Shown: positions 8,305 to 17,164 of the stretch, one piece after another
Position numbering within the stretch: the stretch's first letter is position 1
Layout: every line of letters begins with the position of its first letter
Notes under the pieces: generated by a model
The model's input: the letters and a program-made list of their open reading frames with translations, nothing else
Database searches by the model: none
What the model was told of the DNA's origin: nothing
Position numbers and translations under genes: made by a program
NCBI GenBank assembly: GCA_020633555.1
Contig: JACKDL010000011.1
Span: 124,001-188,000, forward strand
DNA: 64,000 nt
Source: Myxococcales bacterium
Lineage (GTDB): Bacteria; Myxococcota_A; Bradymonadia; UBA7976; UBA1532
Direction of reading: 5' to 3'

Positions 8305-9903
8305 CTACCGCCAGCGGCGGCGCACGCCGTCCAGGGCGGCGTGGAGAATGATCGCGTCCACCACCTCCTGCCGGGTCAGCGGCGCGTCCAGGGAGGCGGG
8401 CTGGGCCGGCCCCCCGAGGTCATAGGCGTGGGTCCCCACCCGGTACTCGCCGTCGCCGCGAATCGCCTGCCGGATCCGCTGCATGAGCACCGCTGTGTTC
8501 GGGTGCTCAGCGGCGGCCTCGACGGCGGCCATCAGGACCACGCGCGGATCGTCGTTGAAGGCGACGCCCTCGAGCAGGTGGGGCACTCGGGCCAAGGCGC
8601 GGCCCCACAGGCCGGGGCCCACGGCCAGCCCCGGCACGCTCTCGAGCCCGCGGCCGCCAAGGCTGGCGAAGCGGTGGTCCAGCATCTGCCGGATCATCTT
8701 CCAGGCGGCGTCCTCCACCGCCTCGATGGGCCAGCCCAGGGCCGAGCCGAAGAGGGTGGGGATCACCAGGTGCGGCTGCTCGCCGTGGAGCTGCACCCAC
8801 TGTCCCAGCAGCGCCTTCGCCTCGCGGTCGAAGCCCATGCGGTCCAGCACCCGGGCGGCGACGCGCACGCGCAGCTCGGCGGGCGGGTGCTCGTCCAGCG
8901 TCCGGCCGCCGAAGCCCACGTGGGCGCGGGCCACCGCCTGCGGGTCCCCGGCGTCCTCAAAGGCGTGCACCAGGCCCCGCAGGCCCGCGGGGCCGGTGAG
9001 CAAGACGGCGAAGGCGTCGCACACCAGCTCCATCTGCCACGCGCCCAGGGCCGCGCCCAGGTCGAACAGCAGCTTGCGGCCCTCCTGCCGAGGCAGCCAG
9101 GCGGGCCCAGCCCCCGGCGCGAAGAAGGCGGCCTCGTCGGCAAACCCCGGCACCGCGCGCCAGAAGACGTGCCCGACCTCATGGGCCACCGCGGGCCAGC
9201 GGGGCACCTCGTCGCCGAAGTCGCGCGGCACGAAGATCACCGGGTGATCGGGGAAGAGCCCCAGGATGACCATCTCGGCGTCCTGGTCCGCGGGCACGCA
9301 GATGGGTCGCTGGGCGGGCAGGGGCACGCCCTCGGCCTGGGCGAAGGCTGTCAGCGGGGCCAGCAGGGCGCGGGCCACGGCGTCCGCGTCGCCCAGGAAG
9401 CCCACCTCGGCGCGCCGGGCCCGGACGAGCCCCTCGATGACGGCGGCCCGGGTCTGGGTGGCCCCCAGCGCCTCGAAGGCCTCCGCGTACAGGGGGGTCT
9501 CCGAGACGAGCACCTCCAGATCCCCAGGCTCGGCGCTGGCCGCCAGGGCCACGCCCCGCTGCAGCCGAATCAGGGCCTCATCGAGGGTGGACTGCGTGGG
9601 GTGCCGGATGATGTCGCGCAGATCGGCAGTGCGCGGATCGTCGGCCGCCAGGCTGCGGTGCAGATCGTCCAAGCGAGCCGCCAACCCCTCGGCCTGGCGG
9701 AGGGCGTCAGCGAAGCGCAGCCGGGCCTGATCGGCCCACCCGGCGTGGGCCTCGGGGCCGTCCATCGCGGGGGGCCGAGCCAGGGGCTCGGGGCTCTGCG
9801 CCTCGCCGGCCTTGTGTCCGGTGAGGCGCCCCACCAGCCCACGCAGCACGTTGAGCACCACCACCAGGGTGATGATCTTCTCGAGGGCCTCGCCGAAGTC
9901 CAC
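8305..9903 (-). CDS. Zincin-like putative metallopeptidase in the nfeD-floA operon
   Basis: A 532-aa protein starting at GTG 9903. Residues 5-25 are hydrophobic and could anchor it to the membrane. The middle holds HEVGH (His241-His245) and, about 50 residues later, ELVCD (Glu292-Asp296), the HExxH...ExxxD pattern of gluzincin zinc peptidases. The N-terminal 60-200 region is helical. The C-terminus beyond 400 is unfamiliar. I do not recognise a named family, so the peptidase assignment rests on motif spacing. The gene starts six bases after the stop of the 61-aa gene that overlaps floA, implying cotranscription with nfeD and floA and perhaps membrane protein turnover in flotillin domains. A decayed partial copy lies at 6122-6237. 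Confidence 0.65.
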   Translation of the reverse strand: MDFGEALEKIITLVVVLNVLRGLVGRLTGHKAGEAQSPEPLARPPAMDGPEAHAGWADQARLRFADALRQAEGLAARLDDLHRSLAADDPRTADLRDIIRHPTQSTLDEALIRLQRGVALAASAEPGDLEVLVSETPLYAEAFEALGATQTRAAVIEGLVRARRAEVGFLGDADAVARALLAPLTAFAQAEGVPLPAQRPICVPADQDAEMVILGLFPDHPVIFVPRDFGDEVPRWPAVAHEVGHVFWRAVPGFADEAAFFAPGAGPAWLPRQEGRKLLFDLGAALGAWQMELVCDAFAVLLTGPAGLRGLVHAFEDAGDPQAVARAHVGFGGRTLDEHPPAELRVRVAARVLDRMGFDREAKALLGQWVQLHGEQPHLVIPTLFGSALGWPIEAVEDAAWKMIRQMLDHRFASLGGRGLESVPGLAVGPGLWGRALARVPHLLEGVAFNDDPRVVLMAAVEAAAEHPNTAVLMQRIRQAIRGDGEYRVGTHAYDLGGPAQPASLDAPLTRQEVVDAIILHAALDGVRRRWR

Positions 9904-9909
9904 GGCCTG

Positions 9910-10095
9910 CTACTCGGCGTCCGCGGGTGGGGGCGGGCTCGGCACGCTCGGTGAGGGCTGCGGCGGCGTGGGGCGCCGCCGGCGCAGGTGCGCCAGCCCC
10001 CGGCGCTCGCCGACGGCCTGGCTGAGCACCAGCGTGCGCAGCCAGGTGGGGTGGGTGGGCAGGAAGCCCGGCGGCGGGACCGGCTTCACGCTCAC
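9910..10095 (-). CDS. Small 61-aa Pro/Arg-rich protein between floA and the zincin gene
   Basis: The reading frame begins at GTG 10095 inside a GTGA overlap with the floA stop. A second in-frame GTG at 10089 has AGGAG at better spacing and may be the real start. The product is basic in the middle (LRRRRP) and ends in a Pro/Ser run, with no membrane segment. Tight packing (overlap upstream, 6-bp gap downstream) is the main evidence that it is translated. I recognise no family, and it could be a linker or adaptor peptide. Confidence 0.5.
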   Translation of the reverse strand: MSVKPVPPPGFLPTHPTWLRTLVLSQAVGERRGLAHLRRRRPTPPQPSPSVPSPPPPADAE

Positions 10096-11075
10096 TCCTT
10101 GCGGGGGGTCTCGCTGCCCATGCGCGAGATGTGCTGGCGCATGTCGGTGTCGGCCTCGACGTTCTTCATCTGCAGGAAGTCCATGTAGCCGATGTTGCCG
10201 TCCAGCAGGGCCTTGGCCAGGGCCTTGGGCACCTCGGCCTCGGCCTCGGCCACCTTGGCGCGGGCCTCCTGGAAGCGGGCCTTCATCTCCTGCTCCTCGG
10301 CCACCGCCATAGCCCGGCGGCTCTCGGCGCGGGCCTGGGCGATGTTCTTGTCGGCCTCGGCCTGATCCATCTGCAGCTTGGCGCCGATGTTCTGGCCCAC
10401 GTCCACGTCGGCGATGTCGATGGACAGGATCTCGAAGGCGGTCCCCGAGTCCAGGCCCTTCTCCATCACCACCTGGCTGATGCGATCGGGGTTCTCGAGC
10501 ACGTGCTTGTGGGTCTTGGCCGAGCCGATGGTGGTGACGATGCCCTCGCCCACACGGGCCAGGATGGTCTCCTCGCCCGCGCCGCCCACCAGGCGGTCGA
10601 TGTTGGCGCGCAGGGTGATGCGGCTCAGGGCGATGAGCTGGATCCCGTCGCCGGCGACGGCGGCCACCTTCGGGGTCTGGATGACCTTCGGATTCACGCT
10701 CATCTTGACGGCCTCGAGCACGTCGCGGCCGGCCAGATCGATGGCCGCCGCCCGCTCGAAGCTCAGGCGGATGCCGGCCTTTTGGGCCGAGATCAGGGCG
10801 TAGACCACCCGGCTGACGTCACCGCCCGCCAGGAAATGGGCCTCGAGCTGCTCCACCGGCACGTTCAGGCCCGCCTTCACCGCGCTGATGCGCGGGTTGA
10901 CGATGCTGGAGGGCGGCACGCGCCGCAGCCGCATGGCCACGAGCTGCAGGATGCCCACGGCGGCGCCGCTGAATCGCGCCGCGATCCACAGGCCCACCGG
11001 CACGAAGTAGAAGAACATCCCCACCGCGAACAGGGCCGCGACCGCGGTCGCCAGCAAGGTCACGTTGCCGCCCAT
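10092..11075 (-). CDS. floA: Flotillin-like protein FloA (YqfA family)
   Basis: A 327-aa SPFH-domain scaffold protein of membrane microdomains. An N-terminal hydrophobic hairpin (about residues 5-30) anchors it. The conserved body includes RRVPPSSIVNPRISAVKAGL, LIALSRITLRANIDRLVGGA and ILSIDIADVDVGQNIGAKLQ. A Glu/Ala-rich coiled coil (QARAESRRAMAVAEEQEMKA) follows. Length and order match the FloA/YqfA family throughout. The ATG at 11075 overlaps the nfeD stop in TGATG; the TTG one codon upstream is unlikely. NfeD and FloA are classic partners, and the two downstream genes extend that operon. Confidence 0.93.
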   Translation of the reverse strand: MGGNVTLLATAVAALFAVGMFFYFVPVGLWIAARFSGAAVGILQLVAMRLRRVPPSSIVNPRISAVKAGLNVPVEQLEAHFLAGGDVSRVVYALISAQKAGIRLSFERAAAIDLAGRDVLEAVKMSVNPKVIQTPKVAAVAGDGIQLIALSRITLRANIDRLVGGAGEETILARVGEGIVTTIGSAKTHKHVLENPDRISQVVMEKGLDSGTAFEILSIDIADVDVGQNIGAKLQMDQAEADKNIAQARAESRRAMAVAEEQEMKARFQEARAKVAEAEAEVPKALAKALLDGNIGYMDFLQMKNVEADTDMRQHISRMGSETPRKE

Positions 11076-12625
11076 CAAGCCTCCTCGACGCCCTTGGCGT
11101 CATCGCGGACCACCACGATCCGCACTCCCTCGACCTCGATCACCCGCACGGGGGTGCCCTTGTCGATCCAGTCCATCTGACTGACCACGTCCACCAACGT
11201 GCCGTCGATGACGGCCTTGCCCGAGGGCCGCAGCGGGGTGCTCGCCACGCCTCGCTGGCCCAGGTAGCCCGTCCAGTCTTCGGGGGCGGAGGTGTAGCCC
11301 TCACCGCCGAGCTCCACGGGGTTGCCGAGGGTGGTCTTGAGCATCAGCCCGCTCGCCAGCCGGGTGTCGGGCAGGTACTTCAGCACTACGAAGAACAGGG
11401 CCACCGAGCCCACCAGCGCCAGGATGACCGTGGTGAGCGCGCTGGCCACCACGCCGCCGTCCCAGGCCACGCTCAAGGGCAGATCCATCATGGCCATGAC
11501 CAGGCTGACGCCCAGCAAGGCCAGCCCGGCCACGCCCGCGATCCCGAAGCCCGGGATCACGAAGACCTCGGCGGCCAACAGGGCCAAGGCCAGCAGGAAG
11601 AGCGCCACCTCCTCCCAGCCGGCCAGCGCCACCACCATGTGGCCGCCGAAGAAGGCCCCGAGCGCCAACACGCCCACGAGGCCGGGCAGGCCTACCCCCG
11701 GGGTGGACAGCTCCATGTACAGGCCCAGCATGCCGATGAGCATGAGCACGCCCGAGACCGCGGGGCTGGTGAGGAAGCGCGCCAGCCCCTCGGCCCAGTT
11801 CTCGGTGGGCGCAGCCACCTCGGCGTCGGCCAGGCCCAAGGCGGCCAGCAGCTCGCGCCGGCTCTCGTGGCGGGCGTTGGCCAGGCCAAGCTCCTCGGCC
11901 AGATCGGTGGTGACGGTCAGCAGCTTGCCCTTGGGGATCACCCCCTCGACGGCCACGTCGGCGTCCACCATGGCTTCGGCCAGATCACCGTTGCGGCCCT
12001 TGGCCTCGGCGGTGGCACGCATCTCGGCGCGCATGTAGCTGACCATCTTCTCGCCGACGGGCTTGGCCTCGCCGCCGCTCATCTGGATGGGGGTGGCCGC
12101 GCCCATGCTGGCGCCGTTGCTGAAGACCAGGTAGTCGGCGGCCAGCGAGATCAGGGCCCCCGCGCTGATGGCGCGGCGGTGGATGAAGGCGACGGTGGGC
12201 ACCTTCACGCCCAGCACCGCGTCGCGGATCTCGGTGGCGGCGTCCACCCGCCCGCCGAAGGTGTCGACCTCGAAGATCACCGCGGCCACGCCCGGGTTCT
12301 CGCGCAGGCTGCGACGCACGAAGGGCACCAGGCCGGGCTCGATGGTGCCCTTGATGGGGACCACCAGCACCCGCTGCCCGGCGCCTTCGCCGTCGCTCAG
12401 CTTGGGGAGTGGCTTCGCCGGGGTCTTGGTGAAGGCGCGGGGGGCGTCGCTGGCTGCGTCCCCGGGCCTGGCGTCTCCGGCCTTGGCGTCACTGCCCGCC
12501 GCCGACGCGGGCGCCGCGGGGCCCGCGTCGGGCGCCGCGAAGGCGACGCCCAGGCCCCCCAGGCAAAGCAACAGGCCTGGCAGGGCCAGCGCTTGAGCGA
12601 GGGTGGAACGGGCGGGTCGAGCCAT
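11075..12625 (-). CDS. nfeD: NfeD-family membrane serine protease, long form (ClpP-class)
   Basis: A 516-aa long-form NfeD. The start at 12625 gives a signal peptide (LAQALALPGLLLCLGGLGVAFA) and an Ala/Asp-rich linker. A ClpP-like protease domain covers about 75-270 (VLVVPIKGTIEPGLVPFVRR, FEVDTFGGRVDAATEIRDAV), with the expected Ser region in RRAISAGALISLAADY. Four to five membrane segments follow (about 290-430), then a C-terminal OB-fold NfeD domain (GQRGVASTPLRPSGKAVIDG). In this family the protease domain cuts hydrophobic partners such as stomatin or flotillin tails. It is translationally coupled to floA. The start lies 188 bp from a divergent secreted-protein gene, so the operon promoter should lie in 12626-12813. 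Confidence 0.92.
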   Translation of the reverse strand: MARPARSTLAQALALPGLLLCLGGLGVAFAAPDAGPAAPASAAGSDAKAGDARPGDAASDAPRAFTKTPAKPLPKLSDGEGAGQRVLVVPIKGTIEPGLVPFVRRSLRENPGVAAVIFEVDTFGGRVDAATEIRDAVLGVKVPTVAFIHRRAISAGALISLAADYLVFSNGASMGAATPIQMSGGEAKPVGEKMVSYMRAEMRATAEAKGRNGDLAEAMVDADVAVEGVIPKGKLLTVTTDLAEELGLANARHESRRELLAALGLADAEVAAPTENWAEGLARFLTSPAVSGVLMLIGMLGLYMELSTPGVGLPGLVGVLALGAFFGGHMVVALAGWEEVALFLLALALLAAEVFVIPGFGIAGVAGLALLGVSLVMAMMDLPLSVAWDGGVVASALTTVILALVGSVALFFVVLKYLPDTRLASGLMLKTTLGNPVELGGEGYTSAPEDWTGYLGQRGVASTPLRPSGKAVIDGTLVDVVSQMDWIDKGTPVRVIEVEGVRIVVVRDDAKGVEEA

Positions 12626-12813
12626 GGTGCCTCGTGGGTCGGGGGGGCGATGGTAGCACCGGCAGACCGCGGGCGCCCGCCTGCCGAACCGGGGGGTGGG
12701 ATGGTGGCCGGGGCAGGGGGGTTGCCGAGACCACCGCGTCCTCGGAAATATCTGCCCCCGGCCCCCGGTTGAGTCCCACCGACCACCCTGCGACTGGAGC
12801 AACCCGACCCCCC

Positions 12814-13635
12814 ATGCTGCGCGCCTTCCTCCTTCTGTCGGTCGCCACCTCGGCCACCCCCGCGTGGGCCGACTGCCCGGTGCCCGGCCAGGTTGTGCTG
12901 ACCGTCGAGGAGTTCACCCTGGCGGGCTACGACGCCGAGCGTGGGGTGGTGGGGGTGCGGCCCGCGGCGCTCCTGGCGGCCGGCCCCCGGCGGGCGCAGG
13001 CCATGCGCCTGGCCGTGCCCGATCAGCCCTTCCTGCTGAAGGTGGACGCCGATCAGGTGCAGGGCCTGACCGAGGCCCATGCGGGCGGTGCGCTGGAGCT
13101 GGTGGTGGCCGTGCGCCCCGCCCCCGGCCCCCGCCCCCCCGACGACTGCGCCACCTACGTGCCCGACGAGCCGCAGCTCCGCGTGCGCGGCGACGCCGTG
13201 GCCCCCGCTGCGGCGCCCGAGAGCGAGGCGGCGCCCGTCCCGGCGCCCCCGCCCCCGCCGGCGGCAGGCGCCGTCCGGCTGGCCCACCCCAACACCGAGC
13301 CCGAAGACGCCGAGTTCCCGGTGGCGCGCACCCAGCGCTTCGCCCGTGAGGCCGCCGAGCATTGCCTGGCGAGCGCCGAGGGGCCGGTGCCGCACGGCGC
13401 CCTGATGGTGGAGCTGGGCGTCAGCCCGGCGGGGGCGCCGCGCCCGGTGAAGGTGGTGCTCGATCAGCTCATGCACGAGGGGGTGCGCGACTGCCTGACG
13501 CGGCAGCTCGATGGCACCCCCGGGCTGTGGGCCGACTGGCCGCCCGGTGGGCTGATGTACCAGCCGATCTACTTCCGGCCGGGGGCCACCAGCGCGGGGA
13601 TGGGCCCCGAGGCCAACGGCGCGAACGCCCCGTAG
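12814..13635 (+). CDS. Secreted protein of unknown function, C-terminal TonB-like layout
   Basis: A 273-aa protein starting at ATG 12814 with a clear Sec signal (MLRAFLLLSVATSATPAWA). A roughly 110-residue N-terminal domain is followed by an Ala/Pro linker (about 130-150). The C-terminal domain (150-265) has LMVELGVSPAGAPRPVKVVL and RDCLTRQL, reminiscent of the AgmX/PglI-type or TonB-C-like folds of myxobacterial proteins. That resemblance is weak and no function is claimed. Its last 67 bases overlap the convergent signal-peptidase-like gene on the other strand. Confidence 0.6.
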   Translation: MLRAFLLLSVATSATPAWADCPVPGQVVLTVEEFTLAGYDAERGVVGVRPAALLAAGPRRAQAMRLAVPDQPFLLKVDADQVQGLTEAHAGGALELVVAVRPAPGPRPPDDCATYVPDEPQLRVRGDAVAPAAAPESEAAPVPAPPPPPAAGAVRLAHPNTEPEDAEFPVARTQRFAREAAEHCLASAEGPVPHGALMVELGVSPAGAPRPVKVVLDQLMHEGVRDCLTRQLDGTPGLWADWPPGGLMYQPIYFRPGATSAGMGPEANGANAP

Positions 13636-14306
13636 AGCGGGCGCTCTGCGGGCTCCTGCGCTCGGGCGTCGCCGTACCACAGCAGCGAGCGGGCCACCCC
13701 CTCCACCGCGTCCACGGGCACCAGCCCCGCGCGCTCGTCCAGCGGGCACAGCCGGCGGTTGTCGCACAGTACGTACAGGTGGCCCGGGGGCACGGTGATG
13801 TCGGGCAGGTCCAGCGACCAGGCGTGGGCCGAGCCCTCGTAGTCCCCCAGGATCGCGTGCCCCAGGCCGTCCTCGGTGGCCTCCACCAGCTTGCGCTGCC
13901 GATGGGGCCGCTCGTCGCCGTCCTCGGTGATGGAGCGCCAGGCGAACACGCCATCCAGGCGGGTGGCCACCGGCAGCTCGTCGCGGGCCAGCACGCCGGA
14001 CCGGGCGCCGATGGTCTCGCCGGGCAGGCCGACCACCCGGCGCACCACCGAGGGGCCGCCCACGTTCAGCAGCACCACGTCGCCGCGGCGCGGCGTGTCC
14101 ATGGCGTGCACCAGCAGCACGTCGCCGTCGAGGACGTTGGGGGCCATGGTGTTGCCGCGCACCACCACGAGCTGCACGAAGAACAGGCGCGCCACCAGCA
14201 GGCCCGCCACCACCGAGGCGGCGACCCCGCGGGCCACCGGGCCCAGCTTCAGCTTTCGGCGGGGCGACGCGCCGATGGCCAGCCGGTTGCGGCGCGACAG
14301 GCTCAC
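13569..14306 (-). CDS. Signal peptidase I-like (S26) protein with altered catalytic dyad
   Basis: A 245-aa S26-family protein starting at GTG 14306. There is one N-terminal membrane segment (about 24-48), then box B as VRGNTMAPNVLDGDVLLV. The family nucleophile Ser before Met is Thr here (Thr53, codon ACC). In box D, VVRRVVGLPGE, the family general-base Lys before Arg is Arg (Arg89, codon CGC). Box E is recognisable as LYVLCDNR; the usual GDNR/S is altered. With both dyad residues substituted it is probably inactive as a leader peptidase, or uses different chemistry. It sits two bases after nusB, at the end of the riboflavin operon. A functional lepB should exist elsewhere in the genome. Confidence 0.8.
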   Translation of the reverse strand: MSLSRRNRLAIGASPRRKLKLGPVARGVAASVVAGLLVARLFFVQLVVVRGNTMAPNVLDGDVLLVHAMDTPRRGDVVLLNVGGPSVVRRVVGLPGETIGARSGVLARDELPVATRLDGVFAWRSITEDGDERPHRQRKLVEATEDGLGHAILGDYEGSAHAWSLDLPDITVPPGHLYVLCDNRRLCPLDERAGLVPVDAVEGVARSLLWYGDARAQEPAERPLYGAFAPLASGPIPALVAPGRK

Positions 14307-14308
14307 CC

Positions 14309-14817
14309 TCAGACCCGCTCCAGCTCCTGGGCGATGCGGTCGAGGATGCCGTTGACGAACTTGCCGCTGTCCTCGGTGCCGTAGCGCTTGGCGAGCTCGA
14401 TGGCCTCGTTCAGGGTGGCGCGGCCGGGCACCTCGGGCTCGAAGGCCAGCTCGTACGCCGCCTGCCGCAGGATGTTGCGGTCCACCCGGTTCATCCGAGG
14501 CACCTTCCAGTTCAGCGAGCTCTTGCCGATCAGGTCATCGATGACCCGCAGGTGGTCCGACACGCCCCGCACCAGGCGCTCCACGAAGGTCCAGTGGCTC
14601 TCGGGGCCGCTGGGCTCCAGGAACCGCCGGGCCCGCGCCACGCGCTTGGCGTCGAAGGGGCTGTCGTCGTCGGCGTACAGCAGGTGCAGGACCTCGTCGT
14701 CGCCCGCCAGGGCGGCGGTGAAGGTCCGCAGGGCCTCGTCCACGTCATGCACCCGGCCCGCGTCCATCGCGAACAGGATGACCAGGGCCGCCTCGCGGGC
14801 GGCGCGGCGCCCCGAGA

Positions 14818-14821
<4 letters not shown>
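14309..14821 (-). CDS. nusB: Transcription antitermination factor NusB
   Basis: A 170-aa all-helical NusB. The N-terminus SGRRAAREAALVILFAMD matches the conserved start of the family. The C-terminal half has RMNRVDRNILRQAAYELAFE, TLNEAIELAKRYGTEDSGKFVNGILD in short conserved blocks. NusB binds boxA RNA with NusE (S10) in rRNA antitermination complexes. It is about 30 residues longer than E. coli NusB because of an insert around 45-80. The ATG overlaps the ribH stop (ATGA), the usual ribH-nusB pairing. Confidence 0.93.
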
Positions 14822-15315
<494 letters not shown>

Positions 15316-15340
15316 GGGACTCACGCTCCTGGCGAATGGG

Positions 15341-16498
15341 TCAAGCGGTCAGCGGACGGGGCGGGATGGGCACATGCTCGATGAGCTGCAGCCCGTAGCC
15401 CTCCACGCCCTTGATGCGCGCGGGGCTCGAGCTGATCATCCGGAGCTGGCGGACCCCCTGGTCCAGCAGGATCTGGGCGCCGATGCCGAACTCCCGCAGA
15501 TCGGGCGGCAGGCCCACGGCGCCCCGATCCACGGGGGTCACGGGCGGCGCGGTGCCGGCCATCTGGGCCATCTCGGTGGCCAGCCGCGGCGCGGGCTTCT
15601 GCAGGTACACCAGCACCCCGCAGCCGGCGGCCTCCATCTGGCGCAGCGCGAACTCGAGCTTCCAGCGGCTGTCGGTGCAGGTGCAGTGGAACACGTCGCC
15701 CAGCAGGCTCTCCTGGTGCACGCGGGCCAGCACCGGCTCGTCCTTCAGCGGGTTGCCCTTCACCAGCGCCAGGTGCTCCAGGTCGTCCACCGCGCTGGTG
15801 TAGCTGAAGGCCCGGAACTCGCCGATGCCGTTGATCTGCAGGTCCACCACCTGCCCGCGCTTCACCAGCCGCTCGTTCAGCAGCCGGTAACGGATCAGAT
15901 CGGCCACCGACACGATGAGCAGCCCGTGCTCGGCCGCGAAGGCCTCGAGCTGGGGGCGCCGGGCCATGGTGCCGTCGGCGTTCATGATCTCGCAGATCAC
16001 GCCCGCGGGCTCCAGGCCGGCCAGCCGCGCCAGATCCACGCTGCCCTCGGTCTGGCCGGTGCGCACCAGCACCCCGCCGTCCTTGGCCCGCAGCGGGAAG
16101 ATGTGGCCCGGGCGGGCCAGATCGCCCGGCCGGGCGTTGGGGTTCACCGCCACCCGCACCGTGTGGGCACGATCGGCCGCGCTGATGCCGGTGGTCACGC
16201 CGGTCGCGGCCTCGATGCTCACGGTGAAGGCCGTGCCGAAGCCGCTCTGGTTCTGACGCACCATCAGGGGCAGGTCGAGGGCGTCGGCCTTCTCTTGCGT
16301 GAGCGACAGGCAGATGAGCCCGCGGCCGTACGTGGCCATGAAGTTGATGGCGGCGGGGGTCACGAGCTCGGCGGCCATGACCAGGTCGCCCTCGTTCTCG
16401 CGATCCTCGTCATCCACCAGGATGACCATCTTGCCGTTGCGCACGGCGTCGATGGCCTGCTCCACCCGGGCGATGATGTCGGCGTCCTGTCGTTTCAT
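15341..16498 (-). CDS. ribB: RibBX-type protein: DHBP synthase with degenerate GTP cyclohydrolase II domain
   Basis: A 385-aa two-domain protein. The N-terminal 3,4-dihydroxy-2-butanone 4-phosphate synthase domain looks intact, with VILVDDEDRENEGDLVMAAE, GRGLICLSLT, LRAKDGGVLVRTGQTEGSVD and GVICEIMNADGTMAR. It should convert ribulose 5-phosphate to DHBP. The C-terminal half has a RibA outline (KGNPLKDEPVLARVH, LREFGIGAQILLDQGV, GVEGYGLQLIEHVPI). However, the zinc-binding Cys after VH is Ser264, and the RCDCG block is replaced by HCTCTDSR (271-278). The EGRGIGL block is absent. GTP cyclohydrolase II activity is therefore unlikely. This is the pattern described as RibBX in Proteobacteria. A separate ribA is expected outside the window. 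Confidence 0.9.
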   Translation of the reverse strand: MKRQDADIIARVEQAIDAVRNGKMVILVDDEDRENEGDLVMAAELVTPAAINFMATYGRGLICLSLTQEKADALDLPLMVRQNQSGFGTAFTVSIEAATGVTTGISAADRAHTVRVAVNPNARPGDLARPGHIFPLRAKDGGVLVRTGQTEGSVDLARLAGLEPAGVICEIMNADGTMARRPQLEAFAAEHGLLIVSVADLIRYRLLNERLVKRGQVVDLQINGIGEFRAFSYTSAVDDLEHLALVKGNPLKDEPVLARVHQESLLGDVFHCTCTDSRWKLEFALRQMEAAGCGVLVYLQKPAPRLATEMAQMAGTAPPVTPVDRGAVGLPPDLREFGIGAQILLDQGVRQLRMISSSPARIKGVEGYGLQLIEHVPIPPRPLTA

Positions 16499-17163
16499 CG
16501 GCTCATGAACCCCGCGCGGGCCAGCGTTTCCAGGTCCAGCGGCGCCTTGTGGGCCCCCGCGCCGCCGCGGTGGGTCAACAGGCGCTCCACGTACTTGCCG
16601 ATCACGTCGGCCTCGAGGTTCACCCGGCTGCCCACGGGGCGATCGGCCAGGGTCACCACCCCTTGGGTGTGGGGGATCAACACCACGCTGAAGGTGCCGG
16701 CGGCGTCGTCGACGGTGTTGACGGTGAGGCTCACGCCGTCGATGGCGACGGAGCCCTTGTCCACCAGGTAGCGGGCCACCTCGGGCGGCGCGCTGAACTC
16801 GAGCTGCACGGCCTCGCCCAGGGGCGCCTTGCGCACCAGCCGGCCCGTGCCGTCCACGTGGCCCGCCACGATGTGGCCGCCCAGCCGGTCGCCCAGCCGC
16901 AGCGCGCGCTCCAGGTGCACGCGGTGGCCCGGTCGGCGCTCGCCCAGGGCGGTGCGGGCCATGGTCTCGGCCGAGGCGTCCACGGTGAACCAGTCGTCGC
17001 TGAAACGGGTGACGGTCAGGCAGGCCCCGTCGCACGCCACGCTGTCGCCCAGGGCCAGCTCGGCCACCAGGGCGCGCGGCGCGCCGAGGGTCAACGTCAC
17101 GCCTTTGGGCAGGGGATCGACCCGCCGCAGGGTGCCGGTGGCCTCGATGAGCCCGGTGAACAC
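16495..17163 (-). CDS. ribE: Riboflavin synthase alpha chain
   Basis: A 222-aa protein with the two tandem lumazine-binding barrels of riboflavin synthase, which dismutates two lumazines to riboflavin plus the pyrimidine precursor. Each barrel is visible: FTGLIEATGTL...DSVACDGACLTVT and GGHIVAGHVDGTG...GSVAIDGVSLTVN. The start is GTG 17163 (reading VFTGLIE), one base after the ribD stop. The stop overlaps the next ATG in ATGA. Confidence 0.94.
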   Translation of the reverse strand: MFTGLIEATGTLRRVDPLPKGVTLTLGAPRALVAELALGDSVACDGACLTVTRFSDDWFTVDASAETMARTALGERRPGHRVHLERALRLGDRLGGHIVAGHVDGTGRLVRKAPLGEAVQLEFSAPPEVARYLVDKGSVAIDGVSLTVNTVDDAAGTFSVVLIPHTQGVVTLADRPVGSRVNLEADVIGKYVERLLTHRGGAGAHKAPLDLETLARAGFMSR

Positions 17164-17164
17164 G

